Notes: a model not told the origin generated them from the sequence alone. DNA of 52,388 bases from Treponema sp. (GCA_012520945.1 JAAYNH010000032.1:1-52388); one strand, 5' to 3'. Counted from the stretch's first letter, positions 8,947 to 17,816 are shown. A program made the numbers and translations.

Positions 8947-10455
8947 ATGAAAAAAAAAATATTTGTTTTTGTTAATTTGATAACATTTATATTATTAAGT
9001 TGTGCCGAAAAGCCTTTTACAGGAATAAAATTTTCCGGAGAACAACTTGTGGATATTAATGGCACAACAGAAATCTCCGCTATCTATGTTTTAAATGGTG
9101 CGGAAATACCGACGGAAAAAATACTTTTATCTGTAGATAATGATACAACGGGCGGAGCAGTTTTTGAATATGGAAATAATTCTGTAAGTGTAACTGTCGG
9201 AAGCAATAAAGATGGTGCTGTAAAAATCACAGGAAGTGCACGCACAGTTACAAACTCAATTTGGGTTTGTACAAAGCCGGCAAAAACGATTAATGCAAGT
9301 GACAGACCTAATGGTTTCGCATCAATTAATGCAAGTGATAATTTTGGAGGATATAATCCTGAAACGCCGGAAAAAGTCGTAACTGTGTCTACAAAAAAGG
9401 ATTTAAAAAATTATGCAGAAACAGGCGGATATGTTATTTACGTACAAGGCATGATTGATATGAGTGAAGGAATGTTACCAAGTACAACAGGTGGCACAAC
9501 CGACGCATTAGATAAATTTGTAAAAACTCATTCAAATGGAGAATTTACAAATTATCCTGATTTTAGATATGCATATTCATCTAATTGCAACGCTAGTACA
9601 AATGACACGTCTAGCAGTTCTGCAAAAAGTAAATACGGTACATTGCTTTGGGTGTTAAATTATGAATATAAAAGAGTTATTCAATTAAATGTAAAAAGCA
9701 ATACAACAATTATAGGTGAAGATGAAAATGCAGGAATTAAAGGTTGCGCAATAAGTATTAGTGCAGTCAATAATGTTGCCATTCGTAATTTAACACTACA
9801 AGACGGATTTGATCCGTTTCCGCATCATGAAACAAATGACGGTTTTAATGCACAACATGATTTGATAGGCATTCAAAATGATAAAACAAGTAATATCTGG
9901 ATTGACCATTGTACTTTGGAAGACACGATGGGTTTAATTACTTCAGGAAACGGAGAAAAATGGCAAACCTATGATGGACTTTTAGATATAAAATCAAACT
10001 GTAAAAATATTACAGTTTCATATTGTATTTTTAAAAATCATGATAAAACAATGCTCATTGGTTCAAGTGACTCAGATGGAGATAATAAGACACGCACGAT
10101 AACATTGCATCACAATCATTATTATAATTGCGGTCAACGCTTACCAATGGCACGAAATGTGAGTTTGCATTTATATAATAATTTTTATTCCGCCCCAAGT
10201 TCAAGATATTCACAGTTAAGTGCTGTTGATGTTAGAAAAGGTTCTTTGATAATTGCAGAAAATAATAAATTCGGCTCGGGCATTTCGCTTGATTTTAAAA
10301 GCATGATTGGACAACTTGTTTTTAAAAAAGATTCATCAACAGCGGGAAACAAACTTTTTGCAATTGATTATCCTTACGTTTCGGAAAGTCAAAGCAAAGT
10401 GGAAGCATCGGTTTTGGCAAATGCCGGTAGCGGAAAAATGACGGTAATAAAATAA
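8947..10455 (+). CDS. Pectate lyase, PL1 family, lipoprotein (third of three)
   Basis: The protein has 502 residues and a short signal peptide with lipobox LLSC (Cys19). A small N-terminal beta domain (about residues 20-105) precedes the PL1 domain. WIDHC starts at 318, VSYCIFKNHDKTMLIGSSDSDG follows, and RLPMAR has R398 and R403. The catalytic domain is very close to that of the first lyase (shared EKWQTYDGLLD and NDGFNAQHD segments), so the two are likely duplicates that differ in their N-terminal modules; the middle gene is the outlier. The start is preceded by AAAAGAGAAAAAA. This ends the lyase operon. Confidence 0.92.
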   Translation: MKKKIFVFVNLITFILLSCAEKPFTGIKFSGEQLVDINGTTEISAIYVLNGAEIPTEKILLSVDNDTTGGAVFEYGNNSVSVTVGSNKDGAVKITGSARTVTNSIWVCTKPAKTINASDRPNGFASINASDNFGGYNPETPEKVVTVSTKKDLKNYAETGGYVIYVQGMIDMSEGMLPSTTGGTTDALDKFVKTHSNGEFTNYPDFRYAYSSNCNASTNDTSSSSAKSKYGTLLWVLNYEYKRVIQLNVKSNTTIIGEDENAGIKGCAISISAVNNVAIRNLTLQDGFDPFPHHETNDGFNAQHDLIGIQNDKTSNIWIDHCTLEDTMGLITSGNGEKWQTYDGLLDIKSNCKNITVSYCIFKNHDKTMLIGSSDSDGDNKTRTITLHHNHYYNCGQRLPMARNVSLHLYNNFYSAPSSRYSQLSAVDVRKGSLIIAENNKFGSGISLDFKSMIGQLVFKKDSSTAGNKLFAIDYPYVSESQSKVEASVLANAGSGKMTVIK

Positions 10456-10661
10456 CTGCATAAAAAGAAAAAAAAGTGCAAAAAACCGTAAAAAAATACC
10501 AAAAGGTGCAAAAAGTGCAAAAATAAGGCAAAGCTAACTGAATAATGCAAAAAATAGGCAGATATTGATATTGAGAAAAAATGCAATATGATGAACAATA
10601 AATGTAAGCTTGTTTTTAGTGAAAATTTTGCTAAGGATAAAATAATTTTTTTGAGGTACGT
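10456..10661 (+). other. Lyase-GH28 intergenic region with TGCAAAAA repeats
   Basis: The 206-base spacer is very A-rich. The octamer TGCAAAAA occurs four times (three in the first 70 bases, one near 10546), irregularly spaced, too short and irregular for a CRISPR. No stable GC-rich terminator hairpin is seen. The promoter at 10565-10592 lies in the second half. Confidence 0.5.
10565..10592 (+). promoter_or_regulatory. Candidate promoter of the GH28 gene
   Basis: TTGATA, a 16-base spacer and TATGAT form a good sigma70-like promoter about 70 bases upstream of the GH28 start, leaving a normal leader with the SD-like GAGGT. Confidence 0.5.
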
Positions 10662-12008
10662 ATGAAAACATTTACACTTGACCAATTTGGCGGAAAAGCG
10701 GATGGCCAATTTGATAATAGCGAAGCTTTTAAAAAAGCATTAACAGAATTGAAAGAAGCAGGCAGCGGAAAATTAATTGTTGGAAAAGGCAAATGGAGCA
10801 CAGGTCCGATTGAGCTTTTTTCAGGAACAGAATTACATCTGGAAGAAGGTTGTGAAGTTTCTTTTATTCCTGAACCGGAAAGATATCCTCCTGTGTTTAC
10901 ACGCTGGGAAGGTGTTGAATGTTGGTGTATGCATCCGTGTGTTTTTTCTAAAGACCAGAATAATGTAAAAGTTACAGGAAAAGGTGTTTTTGACGGTAAC
11001 GGTTCTGTTTGGTGGAAAATGCGTGAAAGTAAACGCGGTCAAGACAAGCCTGTTACAGAAATTGAAAAGAAATTTGCAGCGATGAATCCGGGTTTTGAAG
11101 ATCAACCGGGTGGTGGCGGTGGTCGTGAAGTGCAGTTTTTACGCCCTCCTTTAGTTCAGTTTTTAAGTTGTACCGATATTCTTTTGGAAGATGTTACATT
11201 GCGCAACAGTCCGTTTTGGACAATGCACCCCGTTTATGTAAAAGGACTTGTTTTAAAAGGCATAACGGTTCAAAATCCGCATAACGCACCTAACACAGAC
11301 GGAATAGACATTGATTCGTGTGAAGACGTTCAAGTTCTAGGTTGTACGGTTAGCGTTGGAGATGATGGCATTGCATTAAAATCAGGCTCCGGTCCGGATG
11401 GAATAAAAATAAACAGACCTTGTCGAAATGTTTTGGTTAGAGATTGCGTTGTAGGCGACGGACATGGAGGAATCGTTATTGGAAGTGAAACAGCGGCAGG
11501 AGTAGATCACTTGGTTGCAGAAAACTGTACATTTAACGGAACAGATCGTGGCATACGCATTAAAACTCGTCGCGGACGCGGTGGAGACATTCATAATCTC
11601 GTGTTCCGTAATCTTACAATGATAGATAATTTATGCCCTTTTGCAGTGAATATGTATTATAAATGCGGTGCAAAACCGGAAGATGAGTTTTTTACATTGG
11701 ATAAATTACCAATAAATGATGCAACACCACATATTCATGACATAACAATTTCTGGAATTAAAGCAACCGGTTGTAAGGCTTCTGCAGGTTTTATTGTTGG
11801 ATTGCCTGAACGTCCAATTAAGAATCTTACAATTAAAGATAGCACATTTGAAACTAATGAATCTTCAAATGAAAGTCCACAAGAGTCGGAAATGTTTTAT
11901 GGATTGCCTCCTGTTGAAGAAAAAAGTTTCCGTATAAAATTTGCAGATAATCCAAAGTTTGAAAATGTGACTGTTAAAGGTCCTGCAGAACCGTTTATTT
12001 ATGAATAA
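10662..12008 (+). CDS. Polygalacturonase, GH28 family, probably cytoplasmic exo-acting
   Basis: The 448-residue GH28 beta-helix enzyme shows the four family motifs: NTDGID at 211-216, GDDG at 233-236 (catalytic aspartates), GHGG at 268-271, and RGIRIK at 296-301. GH28 hydrolyses alpha-1,4-galacturonic linkages. There is no signal peptide; the protein begins MKTFTLDQFGGKADG, the usual first strand of the fold. It should therefore act in the cytoplasm on imported oligogalacturonides, as in exo-polygalacturonases. The SD is GAGGT seven bases before the ATG. It lies between the lyase operon and kdgK, so the pectin route reads outward to inward along the DNA. The exact substrate (saturated or unsaturated oligomers) is not determined. 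Confidence 0.93.
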   Translation: MKTFTLDQFGGKADGQFDNSEAFKKALTELKEAGSGKLIVGKGKWSTGPIELFSGTELHLEEGCEVSFIPEPERYPPVFTRWEGVECWCMHPCVFSKDQNNVKVTGKGVFDGNGSVWWKMRESKRGQDKPVTEIEKKFAAMNPGFEDQPGGGGGREVQFLRPPLVQFLSCTDILLEDVTLRNSPFWTMHPVYVKGLVLKGITVQNPHNAPNTDGIDIDSCEDVQVLGCTVSVGDDGIALKSGSGPDGIKINRPCRNVLVRDCVVGDGHGGIVIGSETAAGVDHLVAENCTFNGTDRGIRIKTRRGRGGDIHNLVFRNLTMIDNLCPFAVNMYYKCGAKPEDEFFTLDKLPINDATPHIHDITISGIKATGCKASAGFIVGLPERPIKNLTIKDSTFETNESSNESPQESEMFYGLPPVEEKSFRIKFADNPKFENVTVKGPAEPFIYE

Positions 12009-12013
12009 TATAA

Positions 12014-12047
12014 TTTTGCTAAATCTTCCTCATAAGGTTTAGCAAAA
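12014..12047. terminator. Ten-base-pair inverted repeat after the GH28 gene
   Basis: TTTTGCTAAA and TTTAGCAAAA form a perfect ten-base-pair stem around a 14-base loop, starting six bases after the stop. No T run follows on the plus strand, so it may be an mRNA-end stabiliser or weak terminator rather than a classic intrinsic terminator. Confidence 0.5.
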
Positions 12048-12050
12048 AAC

Positions 12051-12063
12051 GAAACATTGTTTC
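12051..12063. promoter_or_regulatory. Palindrome GAAACATTGTTTC, candidate operator of a KdgR-like regulator
   Basis: The five-base arms GAAAC/GTTTC around ATT lie eight bases upstream of the kdgK -35 hexamer. The sequence resembles the binding-site consensus remembered for enterobacterial KdgR (GAAAC...GTTTC core), the repressor of pectin genes. The match is by memory and the regulator family here is unknown, so this is only a candidate. Confidence 0.4.
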
Positions 12064-12071
12064 ATTATTCA

Positions 12072-12101
12072 TTGACATTTATATTCATTTAAGGTTAATA
12101 T
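12072..12101 (+). promoter_or_regulatory. Promoter of kdgK
   Basis: A consensus TTGACA -35, an 18-base spacer and a TAATAT -10 lie about 130 bases upstream of the kdgK ATG. This leaves a long AT-rich leader in which I see no clear riboswitch fold. Confidence 0.6.
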
Positions 12102-12232
12102 ACAATTAGGAAAAAATTCCATTAGTGTTTCTAGTGGATACAAAAGCAAGAAAAATAAAATTCTTGAAAAAAAAACAAGTTTTTTAGTAATAATTTTCAA
12201 GTGTTTATTTTTCTTAAATATAGGAGAAATAC

Positions 12233-13258
12233 ATGAGTAAAGTAGTTACTTTTGGTGAAATCATGTTGCGCATTCAGCCGGCAGATTATTATCGCTTTGT
12301 GCAAGTTGACAGCATGACGACAACATTCGGTGGTGGAGAAGCAAATGTTGCAGTTTCCTTAGCAAATTACGGTATGGACGCATACTTTGTTACAAAATTA
12401 CCATCACACGAAATAGGACAAGCAGCAGTAAATAGTTTGCGTCGTTACGGTGTGCACACGGATTTTATCGTTCGTGGCGGTCCTCGCGTTGGTATTTATT
12501 ATAATGAAAAAGGTGCTTCACAACGCGGTTCAAAATGTGTTTATGACCGTGCCGGTTCTTCCATTCAGCTTGCTAAACCGGAAGAATTTAATTGGGCGGA
12601 AATTCTTAAAGATGCAAAATGGTTTCACATTACAGGAATTACTCCTGCACTAGGACCAAATATGGTTCAAGCATGTCTTGATGGATGTAAATATGCACGC
12701 GAACATGGAATTACTACATCATGTGATCTTAACTATCGTGGAAAACTCTGGACAAAAGCAGAAGCACAAGAAAAAATGACAGAAATTTGTAAATATGTAG
12801 ATGTATGTATTTCAAACGAAGATGACGCAAGCGATGTTTTTGGAATCAAAGCAGAAGGAACAGATACAACAGCCGGTCACTTGAATAACGATGGATATCT
12901 TTCAGTTGCTCGTCAGCTTAAAGCAAAATTTGGTTTCAAAAAAGTTGCAATTACACTTCGTTCATCCATTAATGCTAATCGTAATGACTGGCAAGCACTT
13001 CTTTACTGTGATGACAAAGACTATGCATTCAGTAAAAAATATGAAATGTGGATTGTTGACCGCGTAGGTGGCGGAGACTCATTTGGTGGTGGATTGATTT
13101 ATTCACAACTTAAAGGCATGAAAACAGAAGACTCAATCAACTGGGCAGTTGCCGCATCATGTTTGAAACATTCAATTATTGGTGATTTTAACATGGTTTC
13201 TGTAGACGAAGTTTCAAAACTTGCCGGCGGAGACGCTTCCGGTCGTATCCAACGTTAG
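12233..13258 (+). CDS. kdgK: 2-dehydro-3-deoxygluconokinase (KDG kinase, PfkB family)
   Basis: The 341-residue PfkB/ribokinase-family sugar kinase begins with VVTFGEIMLRIQP and contains FGGGEANVAVSLANYG (substrate-binding signature) and VDRVGGGDSFGGG near the C-terminus, with D282 as the expected catalytic base. The overall sequence follows the KdgK subgroup, which phosphorylates 2-keto-3-deoxygluconate to KDPG, the last committed step of uronate breakdown. The SD AGGAG sits 7 bases before the ATG. Its place directly after pectate lyases and polygalacturonase fits well. The aldolase that would use the product is not in the window. A fructokinase-like activity cannot be excluded from sequence alone. 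Confidence 0.87.
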   Translation: MSKVVTFGEIMLRIQPADYYRFVQVDSMTTTFGGGEANVAVSLANYGMDAYFVTKLPSHEIGQAAVNSLRRYGVHTDFIVRGGPRVGIYYNEKGASQRGSKCVYDRAGSSIQLAKPEEFNWAEILKDAKWFHITGITPALGPNMVQACLDGCKYAREHGITTSCDLNYRGKLWTKAEAQEKMTEICKYVDVCISNEDDASDVFGIKAEGTDTTAGHLNNDGYLSVARQLKAKFGFKKVAITLRSSINANRNDWQALLYCDDKDYAFSKKYEMWIVDRVGGGDSFGGGLIYSQLKGMKTEDSINWAVAASCLKHSIIGDFNMVSVDEVSKLAGGDASGRIQR

Positions 13259-13307
13259 TATTAGTTTACTAAGATAAGGCATTTTTGCAAAATCTTCAGT
13301 AATTGAA

Positions 13308-13339
13308 AGCACGTTTCATTTTTGAGACGTGCTTTTTTT
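13308..13339 (+). terminator. Rho-independent terminator of kdgK
   Basis: The ten-base-pair stem AGCACGTTTC / GAGACGTGCT (one G-T pair) has the loop ATTTTT and is followed by six T residues. Confidence 0.92.
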
Positions 13340-13407
13340 GTATTGTTTTTAGGAAATAAATTTTTGTTTTTCAACAATATCTTTTTTTCTAGCTTTTTAT
13401 CTATAAG

Positions 13408-13436
13408 TTGTCATAATTAGATTTTTCTGTTATCAT
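13408..13436 (+). promoter_or_regulatory. Promoter of efp
   Basis: TTGTCA, a 17-base spacer and TATCAT lie 38 bases before the efp start, leaving room for an SD-containing leader (AGGATAG). Confidence 0.6.
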
Positions 13437-13474
13437 AGAATCAACAAAAATTTATTTTATTAGGATAGATATTT

Positions 13475-14041
13475 ATGATAACAACAGCAGAAGTTAGAGT
13501 AGGATCAGCATTCATGCACGATGGGCAACCGTTAATTGTACAAAAAAAGTACGGGCAAAAATCAGGTCGTACAGGTTGTGTTACGCAACTCCGTGTGAAA
13601 AATATTCTCACAGGAACAACAATGGATTTAGGCTTGGATGCAGGTGAAAAATTTGAAGAAGTGCTTCTTGAAGAAAAAACAATGCGTCTTTCATATATAG
13701 ACGGAGAAGACTATGTTTTTATGGATCAGGAAACTTTTGAACAAATCCATTTAACAAAAGAAGATTTAGGTGATAATGCCGGTTATATTAGTCCGGAAGA
13801 TGATATTGATATTAAAATTACTTTTTATAATGACGAGTCTGTTGGAGTTAATCCGCCTACAAATGTTGTTCGTACAATTACTTATTGTGAACCGGGTGTT
13901 AGAGGAAACACTACCGGAAAAACATTTAAACCGGCTACATTGGATACAGGAATAGAAGTAAATGTTCCTTTATTTATTGAAGAAGGTGAAAAAATTTTAA
14001 TTGATACACGTGATGGCACTTTTGTCGAAAGGGCAAAATAG
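13475..14041 (+). CDS. efp: Elongation factor P, arginine-32 (EarP) type
   Basis: The 188-residue protein has the three beta-barrel domains of EF-P, which binds between the P and E sites of the ribosome and relieves stalling at polyproline stretches. The modification loop reads QKSGRTGCV, with Arg at position 32, where E. coli-type EF-P carries the lysine modified by EpmA. It matches the Pseudomonas-type KSGR loop whose Arg32 is rhamnosylated by EarP. The C-terminal signature TYCEPGVRGNTTGKTFKPA is intact. The SD is AGGATAG. Transketolase follows after 51 bases in the same direction. EarP is not in the window; rhamnosylation is inferred from the loop. Confidence 0.97.
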   Translation: MITTAEVRVGSAFMHDGQPLIVQKKYGQKSGRTGCVTQLRVKNILTGTTMDLGLDAGEKFEEVLLEEKTMRLSYIDGEDYVFMDQETFEQIHLTKEDLGDNAGYISPEDDIDIKITFYNDESVGVNPPTNVVRTITYCEPGVRGNTTGKTFKPATLDTGIEVNVPLFIEEGEKILIDTRDGTFVERAK

Positions 14042-14092
14042 TTAAATAATAAATTATGTTGTTGTAGCTTAATAAAAGAGGAGAACTTTTTT

Positions 14093-16135
14093 ATGGATAA
14101 TAAAATTTTGGAACGTGCTGCAAATAATGTACGCATTTTATCTGCTGCAATGGTTGAAAAAGCTGCATCCGGACACCCGGGCGGAGCAATGGGTGGTGCA
14201 AATTTTGTAAGCGTTTTATACTCAGAATTTTTGAACTATGATCCAACTGATATGACATGGATTAATCGTGATCGCTTTTTTTTGGACCCGGGACATATGT
14301 CACCAATGTTATATTCAATTTTAGCACTCATGGGTAATTATACAATGGATGAGTTAAAACAATTTCGTCAATGGGGCAGTCCTACAGCAGGGCATCCTGA
14401 AGTGGATTTTAGTCGCGGAATTGAAAATACATCCGGTCCGTTAGGGCAAGGTCATACAATGGCTTTAGGTGCTGCTATTGCAGAAAGATTTTTGTGTGCA
14501 AAATTTGGCGAATGGATGAGTCACAAAATTTATACATTTATTTCCGATGGTGGCATTCAAGAAGAAATTTCTCAAGGCACAGGACGCATTGCCGGACATT
14601 TAGGTTTGAGCAATTTAATTATGTTTTATGATTCAAACGATATTCAACTTTCGACTGAGTGCGATGTTGTTACGAGTGAAGATACAGCAAAAAAATATGA
14701 ATCATGGAATTGGAACGTTATTCAAATCAACGGAGACAGTCCTGAAGAAGTGCGAAGTGCGTTAAAAAAGGCAAATGCGGAAACAAAAAGACCTACAATT
14801 ATTATCGGGAAAACAACGATGGGCAAAGGTGCAGTTACCGCCGATGGTTCAAATTATGAACGTCAATGCAAAACACACGGAATGCCACTTGGAAAATCAG
14901 GAGCGTCTTTTGAAAAAACAATTGAAAATCTTGGTGGAAATCCTGAAAATCCGTTTGTAATTTTTGATGATGTTGCTAAAGCAATGGAAGAGACAAAAAA
15001 AGCAAAAATTGCCTTTGCAAAAGAAAAAAAAGCTCAACAGGAAAAATGGGAAGTAGCAAATCCTGAATTAGCAAAAAAATTACGGACATTTTTTAGCGGA
15101 AAAGCCCCTGAGTTTGATTATAAAAAAGTAGAACAAAAAGCAAATGATGCAACACGTAATGCTAGCGGAAAAGTTTTAGAATATTTTGCACAAGAAATTG
15201 AAAATATGATTGTAATGTCTGCTGACCTTTCAGATAGTGATAAAACAAATAGCTTTTTAAAGTTTACTCATGCATTTACAAAAGATGATTTTTCCGGTGC
15301 TTTTTTACAAGCAGGTGTTTCAGAGCTTACAATGGCATGTATTGCAAATGGAATGGCGTTACATGGCGGAGTAATTCCTGCATGTGGAACATTCTTTGTA
15401 TTTAGTGATTATATGAAACCGGCGGTACGTTTAGCGGCCTTGATGAAACTGCCGGTAAAATATATTTGGACACATGACGCTTTTCGTGTTGGGGAAGATG
15501 GACCAACACACCAGCCTGTTGAACAAGAAGCACAAATACGTCTCATGGAACACGTTCGTAACCATGATGGAAAACGTTCAATGTTGGTAATTCGTCCGGC
15601 AGATTCTGTTGAAACAACAATTGCATGGAAAATGGCAATGGAAAATACAGAGTCTCCTACTGCATTAATTCTTTCGCGTCAAAATGTAAAAGATTTGCCT
15701 GCAAAAACAGGTAGTAATCGTTATGCAGATAGTTTGCATTCAGAAAAAGGAGCATACATTGTAAACGATGTTAAAGGTAAGGCAGATATTGTGCTTTTGG
15801 CGAACGGTTCGGAAGTTTCAACTATGGCAGATGGTATGGCAAAGCTTGAAGCAGATGGCATAAAAGTGCAGCTTGTTTCTGCTTGCTCGGAAGGACGTTT
15901 CCGTGATCAAGATAAAGCATATCAAGAAAAGGTGATACCGTCTGATATTCCGGTTCTTGGTTTAACTGCAGGAATTCCTGTTGCATTGGAAGGTTTAGCG
16001 GGAAAAAACGGAAAAGTTATTGGGCTTGAGCATTTTGGTTATTCTGCACCGTATCAAGTTTTAGACGAAAAATTCGGCTTTACAGGTGAAAATGTATATA
16101 AACAAGCCAAATCATGGCTTAAAGAATGGAAATAA
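14093..16135 (+). CDS. tkt: Transketolase
   Basis: The 680-residue full-length transketolase transfers two-carbon units between pentose-phosphate sugars using thiamine diphosphate. Visible marks are the N-terminal SGHPGGAMGGANF, GPLGQGHTMALGAAIAE, the TPP/metal-binding stretch FISDGGIQEEISQG...DSNDIQL near residues 150-185, and the pyrimidine-domain segment GVSELTMACIANGMALHGG. The GDG of many transketolases reads SDGG here, a conservative change. The SD GAGGAG precedes the ATG. It supplies pentose-phosphate interconversion that could accept carbon from uronates. It ends before a nested hairpin shared with the convergent kdgF operon. Confidence 0.95.
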   Translation: MDNKILERAANNVRILSAAMVEKAASGHPGGAMGGANFVSVLYSEFLNYDPTDMTWINRDRFFLDPGHMSPMLYSILALMGNYTMDELKQFRQWGSPTAGHPEVDFSRGIENTSGPLGQGHTMALGAAIAERFLCAKFGEWMSHKIYTFISDGGIQEEISQGTGRIAGHLGLSNLIMFYDSNDIQLSTECDVVTSEDTAKKYESWNWNVIQINGDSPEEVRSALKKANAETKRPTIIIGKTTMGKGAVTADGSNYERQCKTHGMPLGKSGASFEKTIENLGGNPENPFVIFDDVAKAMEETKKAKIAFAKEKKAQQEKWEVANPELAKKLRTFFSGKAPEFDYKKVEQKANDATRNASGKVLEYFAQEIENMIVMSADLSDSDKTNSFLKFTHAFTKDDFSGAFLQAGVSELTMACIANGMALHGGVIPACGTFFVFSDYMKPAVRLAALMKLPVKYIWTHDAFRVGEDGPTHQPVEQEAQIRLMEHVRNHDGKRSMLVIRPADSVETTIAWKMAMENTESPTALILSRQNVKDLPAKTGSNRYADSLHSEKGAYIVNDVKGKADIVLLANGSEVSTMADGMAKLEADGIKVQLVSACSEGRFRDQDKAYQEKVIPSDIPVLGLTAGIPVALEGLAGKNGKVIGLEHFGYSAPYQVLDEKFGFTGENVYKQAKSWLKEWK

Positions 16136-16212
16136 ATTTTGCATAATAATTCAAATGGAAAATTTAGTTAGATAAGATTAATAATACAGAAGTTTTGTTT
16201 ATTAATTTTTGC

Positions 16213-16299
16213 AAAAGGATTGAATAGATTGAATGTTAGAGGTTCTTAATAAAATATGTGAACCTTTTTTACTGAAAATTTGTTCAATCCTTTTTTTTT
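16213..16299. terminator. Nested bidirectional terminator between tkt and kdgF
   Basis: An outer perfect 12-base-pair stem (AAAAGGATTGAA at 16213-16224 with TTCAATCCTTTT at 16283-16294) is followed by more T residues. It encloses an inner hairpin (AGGTTC / GAACCT, 16240-16265) with its own T run to 16270. Both can act on tkt transcripts, while the A-rich 5' side of the outer stem gives T residues for the opposite strand. Confidence 0.8.
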
Positions 16300-16313
16300 G
16301 TATAAAACACAAT

Positions 16314-16637
16314 TTAGAGAAAATCTTTACGAATAGGTGTGAATGTGTCCAAAACGATAGAATCTTCCAGAGCTTTTAATCCGTGTATTACATTTTTATT
16401 TGCTATAAAGCCGTCACCTTTTTTTATGATTTTAATTTCTTCGCCTATGGTGCATTCAAAAGAACCTTCCAGAACATATGAAACTTGTTCATAGTTTTCA
16501 TGAGTATGAGGCTTACCGATGCCCCCTTTTTTGAAATGCACTTCAACTAACATTATATTTTCACTGTGAGGTAAAATTTTTCGGCTTACAAGTGGTTCTA
16601 ATTCTTGTTTTTCAATTTTGTTTCCATAAAAAATCAT
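16314..16637 (-). CDS. kdgF: KdgF-like cupin, uronate linearisation
   Basis: This 107-residue single-domain cupin has metal-binding HTH...E (KPHTHENYEQVSY) and a second histidine in NVIHGLKALE, with the C-terminal LDTFTPIRKDFL typical of KdgF. KdgF converts 4,5-unsaturated galacturonate, the product of pectate lyases, to the linear ketouronate. The SD AAAGGAG lies about 13 bases before the ATG, a rather wide spacing. It is the last gene of a four-gene minus-strand run (esterase, lipid-kinase-like, MFS, cupin). Its presence near three pectate lyases strengthens the call. Other small cupins look similar, so it is not certain. Confidence 0.82.
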   Translation of the reverse strand: MIFYGNKIEKQELEPLVSRKILPHSENIMLVEVHFKKGGIGKPHTHENYEQVSYVLEGSFECTIGEEIKIIKKGDGFIANKNVIHGLKALEDSIVLDTFTPIRKDFL

Positions 16638-16670
16638 AATACTCTATTCTCCTTTTATTTTAAAAAATAA

Positions 16671-17804
16671 TTATTGCTTTTTTATAAATAATTTTATTAT
16701 AGTTAAAGACATTATACAAAAAAATGCAATGGAAATTGTTGCAATTCCGCCGGCAATGCCCGTTTTTTCGGCAACAAAACCTACAATTACAGGCATAATA
16801 ACAGCACCGCACGTTGCTACACCTATTGATGTTCCTGTGGCAACAGTGCTTGAATTAAATTTTGCAGGCATTGTTGCAAGCGTTGTAGGATACATACCGG
16901 ACATACTAAAGCCAACACCTAAAAGCCCTGTTATTATTAGTGCGGAATTATTTGAAACAAGCATTAATATGAAAAAAATGCACGCAGCAGTGGCAAGAAT
17001 AACTAAAAGCAGGTTTTTATTTACTTTATTGGAAATGGACGCACAAATAATTCTACCGATCATAATCATAATCCAAAGAAAAGAAGTACTACTTTGTGCA
17101 AAGGCAAAACTCATCTTTTCTGTTTTAACAAAATATGTAACAAGCCAGCCGACAACGCTCGCTTCAGTACAAACATAAAAAAATAAAATAGCCGTATTTA
17201 GCCAAAAAATATTAGATTTTAAAAAATCTTTATCATCATTTGTTTTTGTTTGGGTTGATGGTACATTTGAAATATCGGATTTTCCTATGAAAATAAGAGA
17301 AATAATTTGTAAAATAATTAAAATAGTTGTAGAAAGACGCCAACCGTAAAAAGTAAATGTTACCAGTAAAACAAGAAATGGAGCAACAAGGGCACCAATT
17401 GCAAAAATAGCATGTAAAATGTTCAAACCTGCAGTTTTGTTTTCAATTTCCTCAGAAATAATTACATTACTAATATTGCTCAAAGAACCTTTGCTAATTC
17501 CTGAAGTAACAAAGGCAATGAGTAGTGCAATGGGATTTCCTGTAAACATCATTAAAAAAAAGCCTATTATTAGACCTAAACCTAAAATGATTGTAGATTT
17601 TTTACGACCAACAAAATATGGAAAAACACCGGCAAATAAAACAGCAAATAAGTTTCCTATTTGATGTGCAGAAAGCAAAGTACCGCTAAAACCATAGGAA
17701 AGAGAATATTCTTCACTCATAAAAGGTAAAATGGCTCCGAAAATTGTGCACATGATGCCACTGGTGAAAAAAGAAAAATAGATTGCAAAAACAGATTTTT
17801 TCAT
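16671..17804 (-). CDS. Major facilitator superfamily transporter
   Basis: The 377-residue protein is almost wholly hydrophobic, with about twelve predicted membrane segments and the loop GRKKSTIILG after segment 2 (MFS motif A region). It has no soluble domain. It starts at ATG with AAAGG upstream, 12 bases after the preceding gene, and is followed by kdgF after 33 bases. Position suggests uptake of a pectin-derived sugar acid, deoxyuronate or oligomer. Sequence alone does not give the substrate; a sugar or nucleoside carrier is equally possible. Confidence 0.85.
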   Translation of the reverse strand: MKKSVFAIYFSFFTSGIMCTIFGAILPFMSEEYSLSYGFSGTLLSAHQIGNLFAVLFAGVFPYFVGRKKSTIILGLGLIIGFFLMMFTGNPIALLIAFVTSGISKGSLSNISNVIISEEIENKTAGLNILHAIFAIGALVAPFLVLLVTFTFYGWRLSTTILIILQIISLIFIGKSDISNVPSTQTKTNDDKDFLKSNIFWLNTAILFFYVCTEASVVGWLVTYFVKTEKMSFAFAQSSTSFLWIMIMIGRIICASISNKVNKNLLLVILATAACIFFILMLVSNNSALIITGLLGVGFSMSGMYPTTLATMPAKFNSSTVATGTSIGVATCGAVIMPVIVGFVAEKTGIAGGIATISIAFFCIMSLTIIKLFIKKQ

Positions 17805-17816
17805 ACAAAAAAACCT

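Noticed and set aside
10456-10661. A CRISPR-like array in the TGCAAAAA repeats
   Set aside because: Repeats are eight bases, unevenly spaced, with no unique spacers of constant length.
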